A stretch of DNA of 14,154 nt from a bacterium (GTDB lineage Bacteria > Eremiobacterota > Eremiobacteria > Baltobacterales > Baltobacteraceae). The translations under genes were made by a program, and so were the position numbers. The notes under the pieces were generated by a model. That model had not been told where the DNA came from, made no database searches, and saw nothing but the letters and a program-made list of their open reading frames with translations. This document shows, piece after piece, positions 7,542 through 14,154 of the stretch. The stretch covers positions 1 to 14,154 of the forward strand of contig JAJYHP010000048.1 in NCBI GenBank assembly GCA_021784715.1. The letters are read 5' to 3'. How positions within the stretch are numbered: position 1 is the stretch's first letter; every line of letters starts with the position of its first letter.

Positions 7542-8858
7542 CAAATACCGCCGAGCGACGGCGATCGCGACGAGGACGATCCACCAGGTGAGTACCTTCG
7601 GATAGAACTGCAGGTTGTCGACGATGCCGTGAGCGGCGAGTGCGAACGTCGCGGCAAATGCCGCCGCGGCCCATGCATCGCTGCGAATCGGCGCCGCCGC
7701 CAGGCGGATCGTTCCGCCGATCCAGAGCCAGAGCGTCGCTGCAAGCAGCGGAATTCCACCGTCGACCAGCGCGCGAAGATAGAGGCTGTTAGGTTGCGTG
7801 CGTACGCCCGGAAGGCCGACGCGCCCGAGTTCGAGATGATAGTTTCCGGCACCGATACCGAGCCACGGATGCGCGCGCCAGAGCGCGAGCGCTGCGCGCC
7901 AGAGCTCGCTGCGCGTGCCGACACCGCCGGCCCCGGTCTGTCGCGCGCCGATGCGTAGCAGGCCGCGCATCGAGTCGCCGAGATCCGCGGGATGCGCGCC
8001 GGCGAAAATGTTTCCGAGAACAGCTCCGACGCCGATGAAGAGGGCGAGCAGCGCCGCACCGACGACCGGAAGAATCGCCGCGCGAAGATGTTCCGGCCGT
8101 AAGAACGCGAGCAGCACGACGATCCCCGCGCTCAAAAAAATTCCAGCGCGCGAGAGCGTGAGGATCTCGGCGAGTAGCGCCGCGGTCAGCGACCACGCGA
8201 GATATCGTCGCGGTCGCGCGAGCTGCGCGGCGAGAAGAATCGCGATCGCGATCTCGAGAAAACCGGCGAGCTGATTGGGGCCGTCGAGCGGCCCGGCGAT
8301 GCGCGGAAGGACGATCGCGCCGAGATTGAGCCCCGAGGGGGCGCCGAGCAGCTCCTCGAGCAGCGCGAGGAGCGATACCAAAACCGTCGTTGCGGCGAAC
8401 GCCGGCACCGCGAGGCGGTCGAGTGCATCGAGATCGTCGGCGGCGACAAGGACGGCGATAAAGATCGCGAGCGCCTCGATCTCTTTGAGGCTCTCGCGCA
8501 ATGCGGGCGCGAGATAATCGGCCTGCGTGACCGAGAGCAGCGTCGCAACAATCACCGCCGCAAACGCGAGCAGCCACCAACGCGCGGCGCGCGCGCGAAG
8601 CCGCAGCAAGAGCGTGGGGTGCGCGCAGAGCCCGAGCAGGAGCGCAAGAAGCGTAACCTTCGGTAACGTTACCGTGGTGTGCGCGACGGCATGTGCAAAT
8701 CCGAATGGAGCGCTTGCGATGAGGGCAAGCAGGCCGAAGATCGGCCGTCGTTGCGTGAGGAGCGCGACGGCAAGAAACGCCGCAATGAAGAGCATGAACC
8801 AGATGGGATCGAGTGCGGGAATCTCCACGAAGCGATCGATCACCGGGCGATAGTGCAT
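7515..8858 (-). CDS. O-antigen ligase/polymerase-like membrane protein (Wzy_C/WaaL superfamily)
   Basis: Predicted 447 aa with about 11-12 hydrophobic segments. Family features are GPNQLAGFLEIAIAIL from 193, LTLSRAGIFLSAG near 233-245 (the usual LSRG segment), and a large periplasmic loop with WRAHPWLGIGAGNYHLELG near 327-345 and TQPNSLYLRALVDGGIP near 354-370, then HGIVDN near 410. Such proteins transfer or polymerise undecaprenyl-linked glycans at the outer face of the cytoplasmic membrane, onto lipid A core, protein or glycan. The His usually seen in the PHN-type loop is absent (Q-P-N). I start at the ATG at 8858, which gives a short N-terminus before the first membrane segment; the frame is open to 8999, but that part is Arg-rich and lies in the divergent phosphorylase gene. 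No clear ribosome site is seen. The acceptor cannot be told from sequence. Confidence 0.8.
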   Translation of the reverse strand: MHYRPVIDRFVEIPALDPIWFMLFIAAFLAVALLTQRRPIFGLLALIASAPFGFAHAVAHTTVTLPKVTLLALLLGLCAHPTLLLRLRARAARWWLLAFAAVIVATLLSVTQADYLAPALRESLKEIEALAIFIAVLVAADDLDALDRLAVPAFAATTVLVSLLALLEELLGAPSGLNLGAIVLPRIAGPLDGPNQLAGFLEIAIAILLAAQLARPRRYLAWSLTAALLAEILTLSRAGIFLSAGIVVLLAFLRPEHLRAAILPVVGAALLALFIGVGAVLGNIFAGAHPADLGDSMRGLLRIGARQTGAGGVGTRSELWRAALALWRAHPWLGIGAGNYHLELGRVGLPGVRTQPNSLYLRALVDGGIPLLAATLWLWIGGTIRLAAAPIRSDAWAAAAFAATFALAAHGIVDNLQFYPKVLTWWIVLVAIAVARRYLLERFEDAA

Positions 8859-8865
8859 GGTCGCA

Positions 8866-8894
8866 GGGCTTCGCCTTTCGGGAAGGCGAAACCC
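8866..8894. repeat. Inverted repeat in the divergent region between the ligase-like gene and deoA
   Basis: TTCGCCTT (8870-8877) and AAGGCGAA (8883-8890) pair perfectly around a 5-base loop. After one mismatch the stem extends by GGG (8866-8868) and CCC (8892-8894). It fills most of the 44 bp between the divergent starts at 8858 and 8903. It would lie in the 5' leader of either transcript and contains the only purine-rich run (GGAAGG, 8881-8886) upstream of the + strand gene. It could be a regulatory hairpin or an operator. Confidence 0.5.
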
Positions 8895-8902
8895 CGCCGA
8901 CG

Positions 8903-10153
8903 ATGGACGAGCAGGCGATGCGCCACGCGATCGAGCGCAAGCGCGACGGCGAGAGCCTCGGGGCCCAACTCTGGCGCGAGATCGTTGCCGCGTATGCAAG
9001 CGGCGCGGTGGACGACGCGCAGATGGCGGCGCTTGCGATGGCGGTACACTTTCGCGAACTCGATCTCGACGAGATCGTCGCGCTCACCGAGGCGATGGTC
9101 GAGAGCGGGGAACGGCTGCATTTCCCGCGCGAACCCTTTGTCGTCGACAAACACTCCAGCGGCGGCGTCAGCGATATCGTCTCGCTCGTCGCCGTCCCGA
9201 TCGTTGCGGCATGCGGCGTGCCGGTCGCAAAACTCTCCGGGCGAGCACTCGGGCACACCGGCGGTACGATCGACAAACTCGAAGCGATACCGGGATTTCG
9301 CAGCGCGCTTGGGAGCGACGAATTTATCGCGCAGGTAGAGCGCATCGGCTGTGCGATCGCGGCGGCGAGCGAGGCGCTCGCGCCAGCCGATAAGCGCCTC
9401 TATCGCCTGCGCGATCGCACCGGGAGCGTGCCCAGCGTCGGGCTCATCGTCGCTTCGATACTCTCGAAGAAGATCGCCGGCGGAGCGCACGGTTTCGTTT
9501 TCGACGTGAAGTGCGGCAGCGCGGCGTTCATGCACGACGAAAGCGAAGCATTATCGCTCGCCCGCCGGTTGGTCGAGGTAGCGGGGCGTTTCGATCGCCC
9601 GGCGCACGCGATCGTGAGCGCGATGAGCGAACCGTTAGGCCGCTGCATCGGCACCGGCATCGAAAGTATCGAAGCACGCGATTTCCTGCGCGGCGCACGG
9701 AGCGATGCGCGCGTGCGCGAACTCGTGATCGCCGTCGCCGCGAAAATGCTCGCGCTCGGCGGCATCGGCGACGGCGAGCGCCGGGCCGCCGCGGCACTTG
9801 CCGACGGCAGCGCCTACGAGCGTTTCGTCGCGCTCGTCGAAGCGCAGGGAGCGACGCGAGGAGCCTTGGAAGCGCTCGCGAAGGCGGCGCACGCACACGA
9901 GGTTCGCGCCGGTCGCGCGGGAACGGTCGCTCGCATCGATGCCGTGGCCCTTGGGAATGCGGCGCGGCGCCTGACGGAGCGCGCGCCGACGGCGGGCATC
10001 GAACTGCTCGTCCGCGTCGGCGACCGTGTCGAGCGCGGGCAACCGCTCGCAACGATTTTCGGCGAGGGCGTCGGCGCGCACGATATTCAAGGCACGGTGC
10101 TCATCGCCGACGAGCCTCTAGAGTCACCGCAACTCATCCTGATGGCGTTGTAA
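8903..10153 (+). CDS. deoA: Pyrimidine-nucleoside / thymidine phosphorylase
   Basis: Predicted 416 aa. It reversibly splits thymidine (and possibly uridine) with phosphate into base and (deoxy)ribose-1-phosphate, for nucleoside salvage in the cytoplasm. The phosphate-binding loop DKHSSGGVSD covers residues 82-91. The family signature SGRALGHTGGTIDKLE is at 112-127. R170, S185 and K189 match the pyrimidine-binding Arg171, Ser186 and Lys190 of E. coli DeoA. DVKCGSAAFM and MSEPLGRCIG follow, and the C-terminal domain is present in full. I start at the ATG at 8903 (MDEQAMRHAIERKRDG), as known members begin just before this Lys/Arg-rich helix; the frame opens earlier at 8813 but that overlaps the divergent gene. 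No good ribosome site is seen. The choice between deoA and pdp substrate range cannot be made from sequence, so the symbol is tentative. Confidence 0.93.
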   Translation: MDEQAMRHAIERKRDGESLGAQLWREIVAAYASGAVDDAQMAALAMAVHFRELDLDEIVALTEAMVESGERLHFPREPFVVDKHSSGGVSDIVSLVAVPIVAACGVPVAKLSGRALGHTGGTIDKLEAIPGFRSALGSDEFIAQVERIGCAIAAASEALAPADKRLYRLRDRTGSVPSVGLIVASILSKKIAGGAHGFVFDVKCGSAAFMHDESEALSLARRLVEVAGRFDRPAHAIVSAMSEPLGRCIGTGIESIEARDFLRGARSDARVRELVIAVAAKMLALGGIGDGERRAAAALADGSAYERFVALVEAQGATRGALEALAKAAHAHEVRAGRAGTVARIDAVALGNAARRLTERAPTAGIELLVRVGDRVERGQPLATIFGEGVGAHDIQGTVLIADEPLESPQLILMAL

Positions 10154-10183
10154 GTACGTTCGCCCGATAGTGGATGAGCCGTC

Positions 10184-11596
10184 GTGAAAAATAAGGTCTC
10201 GATTATCTATGCCGCACTCGCTTTTGCCGTGCCGTTTTTCGTGTATTTTTGCTCGCTCATGCCGTCTTTCGGTTTCGGCGATACCGGCGAAATGCAGAGC
10301 GTCCCGTACATTTTGGGAATCCCCCATCCTACCGGCTTTCCGACCTTCGTACTTTTTGCCGGAGCTTTCGCTCACGTTATCCAGATTGGTAATATTGCCT
10401 GGCGGATAAATCTCTTCTCCGCGCTCGTTGTCGCAACGAGTGCGTGGGCCCTATTTGCCGCGTTGCTGGAAGCAGAGGTGTCGCCCGTAGCCTCCCTCTC
10501 CGCGGCGTTGGTGTTCGCCTTCACGCAAGACGTATGGTTTCACGCTACGCGGGCGAACGTCCACGATTTCGTGCTGTGCTTCGAAGCGATAGCGTTCTTA
10601 TATACAATGCGATGGCGCGTGCGCGGCCACGTTCGCGATCTCGTTCTTGGATGTGCTGCAGCCGGCTTTGCGCTTGCGACGCATCCCCTTGCGCTTTTTG
10701 CTCTTCCCGGCCTACTGGTGCTCGTACTTACCGGAACGCGGCGCATTCCCGCGCGCGCAGTTCCATCGACGCTTGCGGCCTTGCTCGTTCCCCTGGTTCT
10801 CTATTGCTACATCCCCCTGCGAAGCGCCCAGGTGACGGCCCTTCGGCTCGATCCAACCGTCGTGCTTGGACTGCCGCCGGGGCAGCCGTTTTGGGACTAC
10901 GCGCATACCTCCGGCGGCTTCGGAAATCTCATGTGGTATCTTTCGGGCGCTCAATTTCACCCGGGCCGGGCCATCGTCGCGTTCATGTCGCCATGGCACG
11001 TTCTTTCTTCGTTCGGACGCGGCGGTACGTTTGCTTTCCATCAACTGCTCGTATCTGCAGCGATCGTCGCTTCGATTAGCGCGTTCGCACTGTTCGTTTA
11101 CGAACCATCGCTTGCAGTAGGATCGTTGCTCGCCGGATCTCTCGCAGTTCCCTTTACATTTGCGTACTCGATCGAAGCGGACAAGCCGAGCTACCTATTG
11201 TTTGTATTATGGATTCTCGCATTTGTTCTCGGCGCCGGGAGCGCGCGGTTCTATCGAGTTCCAAAAGCGATGACGTCGGTGGTGCTCGTGTTCCTCGCCG
11301 TCGGCTTATTGTGGGCGAATCGAGGTATTTTTAACGAACGCAACGATTTGCGAGGACCGGCGTACCTGCGGTACGTACTTTCGCAAACCTCAAAAAGCGC
11401 GATTATCGTGGCGCCGTGGGTACCGGCAACGCCGATAGCGTATTGTATGTATATCGAGCATCGGTGCGGGGACCGGATTCTAATAACGGCAAAGCCCAAT
11501 CCGGCGATCTTCAGTGAGATACGCAGCCTCACCACACGCCCAATCTACGAGGTACAGGATCGTAAACCGATGCCTCTCGTAAAGGAGATCAGGTGA
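10184..11596 (+). CDS. DUF2723 family membrane protein, putative GT-C glycosyltransferase
   Basis: Predicted 470 aa with roughly ten hydrophobic segments and a short soluble C-terminus. The N-terminal signature of DUF2723 is visible: an uncleaved first membrane segment (about 7-27), then an external loop with GDTGEMQSV (32-40) and GIPHPTGFPTF (45-55), the counterpart of the usual WDSGE and HPPG motifs. Asp33 and Glu36 are candidates for the catalytic acid of a GT-C fold. The human relative TMEM260 is a protein O-mannosyltransferase; bacterial members are mostly uncharacterised. The C-terminal part (SAIIVAPWVPATPIAYCMY) fits the family. The start is a GTG at 10184, the first possible after an in-frame TGA at 10175, with a weak GGATGA site six bases upstream. 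It follows deoA by 30 bp and overlaps the next gene by 4. GC is clearly lower than in neighbours (47-48% in sampled 60-base lines, against 77% in one mfd line). Confidence 0.75.
   Translation: MKNKVSIIYAALAFAVPFFVYFCSLMPSFGFGDTGEMQSVPYILGIPHPTGFPTFVLFAGAFAHVIQIGNIAWRINLFSALVVATSAWALFAALLEAEVSPVASLSAALVFAFTQDVWFHATRANVHDFVLCFEAIAFLYTMRWRVRGHVRDLVLGCAAAGFALATHPLALFALPGLLVLVLTGTRRIPARAVPSTLAALLVPLVLYCYIPLRSAQVTALRLDPTVVLGLPPGQPFWDYAHTSGGFGNLMWYLSGAQFHPGRAIVAFMSPWHVLSSFGRGGTFAFHQLLVSAAIVASISAFALFVYEPSLAVGSLLAGSLAVPFTFAYSIEADKPSYLLFVLWILAFVLGAGSARFYRVPKAMTSVVLVFLAVGLLWANRGIFNERNDLRGPAYLRYVLSQTSKSAIIVAPWVPATPIAYCMYIEHRCGDRILITAKPNPAIFSEIRSLTTRPIYEVQDRKPMPLVKEIR
11581..11587 (+). promoter_or_regulatory. 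Shine-Dalgarno site of the beta-propeller lipoprotein gene
   Basis: AAAGGAG ends five bases before the GTG at 11593, inside the last codons of the DUF2723 gene. It is the strongest ribosome site in the window and confirms the GTG start and independent initiation despite the 4-base GTGA overlap. Confidence 0.8.
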
Positions 11597-12861
11597 AAAA
11601 GTTCGTTTTTATCGCCATCGCGCTCGCCCTCGTTCCGGCGTGCAGTTCTGCACGGTCGCAGCTTCCTCGGCAGTGGACTGCTTTTCGGTATAACCCCGAA
11701 CTGAACGCCGTCGTGGCGCAGCGCAGCGGCATCGACGTCCGATGGACGTTCAAGACCGATGGAGGCATCTCGTCGAGCCCGACGCTTTCAGGCAATACCT
11801 TATTTGTTGCAAGCAACGGCGGGTCGCTCTACGCGCTGAACCTCCTCACCGGCAAGTTGCGTTGGCGCTTCAAAGCGCGTAACGATTTGATGACCGCACC
11901 CCTGGTGACCGGGCAAACGGTGATCGTCGCCGAGGGCAATAATTACGGAACGAATTTTGACCCGAATCACTATCTGTTGCTCGGCACGGGATCGAACCGA
12001 ATCCTCGGCATCGATGCCGCCACGGGGACGCAAAAGTGGGAGTTTGCCGTCCCGGCAAGCGCTATGACGACGGGCGCCATCGTCGATGGAATGTACGTGC
12101 ATCACGACGCATCGGGAATGCTTTTTGCGATCGACGCTGCAACGGGAAAATACCGTTGGCGTGAATACCTGAAATCGAGCGCGACGATGAGCGCGGCAAA
12201 CCGATTCCGCGGGAATGACGTGGTTACCGCCGGTGATTATCCGGACGACGCGATCGCGTTCGACGGGAAGACCGGGCGCATTTTGTGGCGCAAGCATTTC
12301 CTCGACGATTCGGCTGCTTTCGACGACTGCCCGATTGCAAGCGATGGTTCGAACGTTTACGGCATGTACCTCGCGCATCCCGCTGGGAGCAAGTATCATT
12401 TCGTTGGTTACACGACGCCGGGAGTGGAACACGCTTACGCACTCAGCGGGAAGACCGGGCGTCTTCTTTGGGATACGACGCTCGTGCGCGGAAAGGTCCC
12501 GATCAACAACGCCGCGAGTATTCCCCTCGTTTATCACGGTATGCTTTACGTGGGAAGCGCCATGCGTCAGACGCTCTTCGCCGTCGACACGCGAACGGGA
12601 AAGATCCGTTGGAAGTTGCATGTGAATGGGAAGGTGAAGGGCGGCAAAGTCGCCGTGGACGGAATCGTCTATTTCGGCGACACCTCCGGAACGCTCTGGG
12701 CCGTAGCGGCGACGAGCGGGAAGGTTCTCGGGGAAAAGCGGATGCCGGATTCGTTTAACGTCGGATCGCCGATAATCGTGGGGCGCACGCTGATCGTAGG
12801 AAGTAAAAAGGGGTACGTCTATGCTCTGCCGCTCGATTCGCTTTTGACGAAGCACCGCTAA
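11593..12861 (+). CDS. PQQ-like beta-propeller repeat lipoprotein
   Basis: Predicted 422 aa. The N-terminus MKKFVFIAIALALVPAC is a signal peptide with a probable lipobox (V-P-A-C, Cys17; Pro at -2 is less usual). The rest is a beta-propeller of the quinoprotein-dehydrogenase-like repeat type: the D-x-x-T-G-x-x-x-W pattern recurs, with Trp at 51, 91, 149, 189, 232, 293 and 340, and an eighth repeat near 368-380 (ATSGKVLG) lacks the Trp. This suggests seven or eight blades closed by strand exchange. I see no convincing cofactor-binding or catalytic residues, so a binding or scaffold role at the cell surface or in the periplasm is more likely than an alcohol dehydrogenase; BamB-like lipoproteins share this fold. 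It is translationally coupled to the DUF2723 gene, which suggests a joint function. GC is lower than in the left half of the window. Confidence 0.82.
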   Translation: MKKFVFIAIALALVPACSSARSQLPRQWTAFRYNPELNAVVAQRSGIDVRWTFKTDGGISSSPTLSGNTLFVASNGGSLYALNLLTGKLRWRFKARNDLMTAPLVTGQTVIVAEGNNYGTNFDPNHYLLLGTGSNRILGIDAATGTQKWEFAVPASAMTTGAIVDGMYVHHDASGMLFAIDAATGKYRWREYLKSSATMSAANRFRGNDVVTAGDYPDDAIAFDGKTGRILWRKHFLDDSAAFDDCPIASDGSNVYGMYLAHPAGSKYHFVGYTTPGVEHAYALSGKTGRLLWDTTLVRGKVPINNAASIPLVYHGMLYVGSAMRQTLFAVDTRTGKIRWKLHVNGKVKGGKVAVDGIVYFGDTSGTLWAVAATSGKVLGEKRMPDSFNVGSPIIVGRTLIVGSKKGYVYALPLDSLLTKHR

Positions 12862-12896
12862 GTTCCGTCGGCCGTTACCATTCGCTCGCCCTGCGA

Positions 12897-12921
12897 ACTC
12901 GTTGCTATGTTTTTAACGAGT
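12897..12921. repeat. Short inverted repeat at the convergent end of the propeller and GT2 genes
   Basis: ACTCGTT (12897-12903) and AACGAGT (12915-12921) are perfect 7-bp arms around an 11-base loop that includes the GT2 stop codon. It lies at the end of the 43-bp convergent gap. The stem is short and AT-moderate, with no T tract after either arm, so a terminator role is only possible. The rest of the gap (12862-12896) shows nothing I recognise. Confidence 0.3.
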
Positions 12922-13861
12922 CCGACGACCGGTCGATGCTTCGAATGAGATAGAGCGGCCGGCCTTTCACTTCATCGTAGATGCGTCCGATATATTCGCC
13001 GAGGATGCCGATGCCGATCAGTTGCACGCCGCCGAGAAAAAGAACCGCGACGATCGTCGAGGCCCAGCCGCGCGTGTAACCCGGCGGATGCAGGCTAAAG
13101 AGTTTGAATCCGACGACGACGAGCGCGTAGACGATCGCGGCGGCGCTGGTGAAGAAGCCGAAATAGGAAACGAAGCGAAGCGGTACGTCGGAGAACGAGG
13201 TGATGCCGTCGACGGCGAAACGCATCATCTTCGCGAACGGATACTTCGTCACGCCGGAGAGCCGCTCGTCGCGATCGTATTCGACCCCGATCTGCCGGTA
13301 ACCGACCCAACTCACCATACCGCGCAGAAAACGATGGCGCTCGGGGGAGCGGCGTAACGCCTCGACGACGCGTCGGCTCATCAAGCGAAAATCGCCGGTG
13401 TCGACGGGGATCGAGACCTTTGTTAGTCGCTTGATGATGCGGTAGAACAGGCGTGCGGTGAGCAATTTGAAGAAACTCTCGCCCTTGCGCGTGCGCCGCA
13501 CCGCATAGACGACGTCGTAGCCTTCGCGATAGCGGGCGAGAAAATCGGCGATCAGTTCGGGCGGATCTTGCAGATCGCCGTCCATCAGCACCACCGCATC
13601 TCCCTGCGCGAGCTCGATCCCCGCAGTCGCCGCGAGTTGGTGGCCGAAATTGCGCGAGAGGTCGACGACGACGATATCGGCATATCGCTCGACGGCGGCG
13701 CGCATCGACGCAAGCGTGCCGTCGGAGCTGCCGTCGTTAACGAGCACTACCTCGTAGCCTTCATCGCCGACGATGCGTTGGAGAAGCGGAAGCAAGCGTG
13801 CGAGCAGCGGCGCGACGTTCGCTTCCTCGTTGAACATGGGGACGACGACGCTTAAAAGCAT
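12905..13861 (-). CDS. Family 2 glycosyltransferase, polyprenyl-phosphate sugar synthase type (GtrB/ArnC/Dpm1-like)
   Basis: Predicted 318 aa, the usual size for GtrB/ArnC-like enzymes. The catalytic GT-A domain shows SVVVPMFNEEANV (4-16), VNDGSSDGT (41-49), RNFGHQLAATAG (70-81), MDGDLQDPPE (93-102, holding the DxD D94/D96), DTGDFRLMSRR (154-164) and GVTKYPFAKM (203-212). Two membrane segments follow at about 233-255 and 267-290, then GEYIGRIYDEVKGRPLY. Such proteins transfer a sugar from a nucleotide donor to undecaprenyl or dolichyl phosphate on the cytoplasmic side; the lipid-linked sugar then serves GT-C transferases. The frame is open to 14008. I prefer the ATG at 13861 because the strand begins there and upstream sequence overlaps the divergent lipoprotein signal; 13912 is an alternative. 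No ribosome site is seen at any candidate start. The sugar is unknown. Confidence 0.87.
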   Translation of the reverse strand: MLLSVVVPMFNEEANVAPLLARLLPLLQRIVGDEGYEVVLVNDGSSDGTLASMRAAVERYADIVVVDLSRNFGHQLAATAGIELAQGDAVVLMDGDLQDPPELIADFLARYREGYDVVYAVRRTRKGESFFKLLTARLFYRIIKRLTKVSIPVDTGDFRLMSRRVVEALRRSPERHRFLRGMVSWVGYRQIGVEYDRDERLSGVTKYPFAKMMRFAVDGITSFSDVPLRFVSYFGFFTSAAAIVYALVVVGFKLFSLHPPGYTRGWASTIVAVLFLGGVQLIGIGILGEYIGRIYDEVKGRPLYLIRSIDRSSDSLKT

Positions 13862-13928
13862 GGGCCGCACGTTCGACGCGGTCGATACGGAGGCTTGCAG
13901 GGTGGGATGCATCTGCGCTCGCCGCGAA

Positions 13929-13935
13929 AGAGGGG
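13929..13935 (+). promoter_or_regulatory. Shine-Dalgarno site of the right-edge lipoprotein gene
   Basis: The purine run AGAGGGG ends five bases before the GTG at 13941. It is one of the better ribosome sites in the window and supports this GTG as a true start. Confidence 0.6.
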
Positions 13936-13940
13936 CCATC

Positions 13941-14154
13941 GTGTATCGTTCGCGTTCTGTTTTGCTGCTCGTCTTTCTCGCGCTCGTCGCCTGCTCTGCG
14001 CATCCCACAGCCCCGGCAAGCCGGCCATCGCCGCCCTCGGTGCCGCAGTCGCTGCCGGCGCAGACTCCGGCGGGGCGCAGCGTTTCCAGCGCCGCGCCCT
14101 CTGCGGTTCCCGGCGGCCCGGCAGCTCCGACGGCAAGCGCGGCGCCGACGCCGA
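13941..14154 (+). CDS. Pro/Ser/Thr/Ala-rich lipoprotein, 3' end beyond the window
   Basis: The frame is open from GTG 13941 to the window end, giving 71 residues without a stop. The start (VYRSRSVLLLVFLALVAC) is a typical lipoprotein signal peptide: Arg residues, a hydrophobic core and a lipobox L-V-A-C with Cys18. The GTG has a good ribosome site. The visible mature part is very rich in Pro, Ser, Thr and Ala (41 of 53 residues), like an extended surface linker or a glycosylated stalk. Any folded domain lies off the window, so function cannot be given. The gene diverges from the GT2 gene with about 79 bp between the preferred starts. I judge the gene real from signal peptide, lipobox and ribosome site together. 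Confidence 0.72.
   Translation, partial: MYRSRSVLLLVFLALVACSAHPTAPASRPSPPSVPQSLPAQTPAGRSVSSAAPSAVPGGPAAPTASAAPTP

Noticed and set aside
8661..8674. Perfect 14-bp palindrome CGGTAACGTTACCG
   Set aside because: It lies inside the ligase-like coding sequence, far from any start, and is easily explained by codons for T-V-T-L; I see no second copy. A chance match or stray operator-like site.
7789..9345. Long minus-strand open frame (518 codons) across the ligase-like and deoA genes
   Set aside because: Ser/Arg-rich and lacking any family motif; it crosses the divergent starts of two well-supported genes. Long spurious frames are expected at this GC content.
11800..12855. 351-codon minus-strand frame opposite the propeller gene
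   Set aside because: The + strand frame has signal peptide, repeats and ribosome site; the antisense frame has none.
13862..14008. 49-residue N-terminal extension of the GT2 gene
   Set aside because: It would overlap the divergent lipoprotein start and signal peptide, has no family similarity, and the ATG at 13861 gives the standard GT2 length.
1..14154. Search for CRISPR arrays, tRNA or rRNA genes, insertion sequences, attachment sites, toxin-antitoxin or defence genes
   Set aside because: No regularly spaced repeats, cloverleaf-like sequence, transposase or integrase motif, or long terminal repeats were seen on either strand by reading.

Overview
The window is 14.2 kb of GC-rich, tightly packed bacterial DNA with ten genes I consider real, two of them cut by the window edges. 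Proteins are rich in Ala and Arg, intergenic gaps are short (the largest is 151 bp), and several genes overlap end to end. There are bacterial lipoprotein signals, an O-antigen-ligase-like protein and an HrcA/CIRCE-type operator. These fit a high-GC, probably diderm bacterium outside the well-studied groups. My impression is something like Candidatus Eremiobacterota (WPS-2), but this is inference from general protein style, with low confidence; no rRNA or other taxonomic marker is present.

Layout. 1-756 (+): 3' part of a DegV/FakB-type fatty-acid-binding protein. 753-3871 (-): hsp20, then cysD, then a fused cysN-cysC, i.e. a small heat-shock protein followed by ATP sulfurylase and APS kinase for sulfate activation to PAPS. 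3872-4022: divergent control region with a CIRCE-like operator in front of hsp20 and a consensus extended -10 (TGCTATAAT) ending 9 bp before the mfd start. 4023-7541 (+): mfd, the transcription-repair coupling factor. 7515-8858 (-): O-antigen ligase/polymerase-like membrane protein whose 3' end overlaps mfd. 8903-10153 (+): pyrimidine-nucleoside (thymidine) phosphorylase. 10184-12861 (+): a translationally coupled pair of lower GC, a DUF2723 GT-C-type membrane glycosyltransferase and a beta-propeller lipoprotein. 12905-13861 (-): family 2 glycosyltransferase of the polyprenyl-phosphate sugar synthase (GtrB/ArnC/Dpm1-like) type. 13941-14154 (+): 5' end of a Pro/Ser/Thr/Ala-rich lipoprotein that runs off the window.

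How it fits together. The left half is mainly housekeeping: fatty acid handling, sulfate activation, proteostasis, repair. The right half leans towards the cell envelope. An enzyme that could make a lipid-linked sugar (GT2), an enzyme class that uses such donors (DUF2723, related to the O-mannosyltransferase TMEM260), two exported lipoproteins that could be acceptors or partners, and a glycan ligase lie within about 6.6 kb. That is the best candidate for an undescribed system here, but it is a hypothesis from gene content and neighbourhood, not something the sequence proves. I see no CRISPR array, tRNA, rRNA, insertion sequence, prophage or recognisable defence system, and no gene-free stretch longer than 151 bp.
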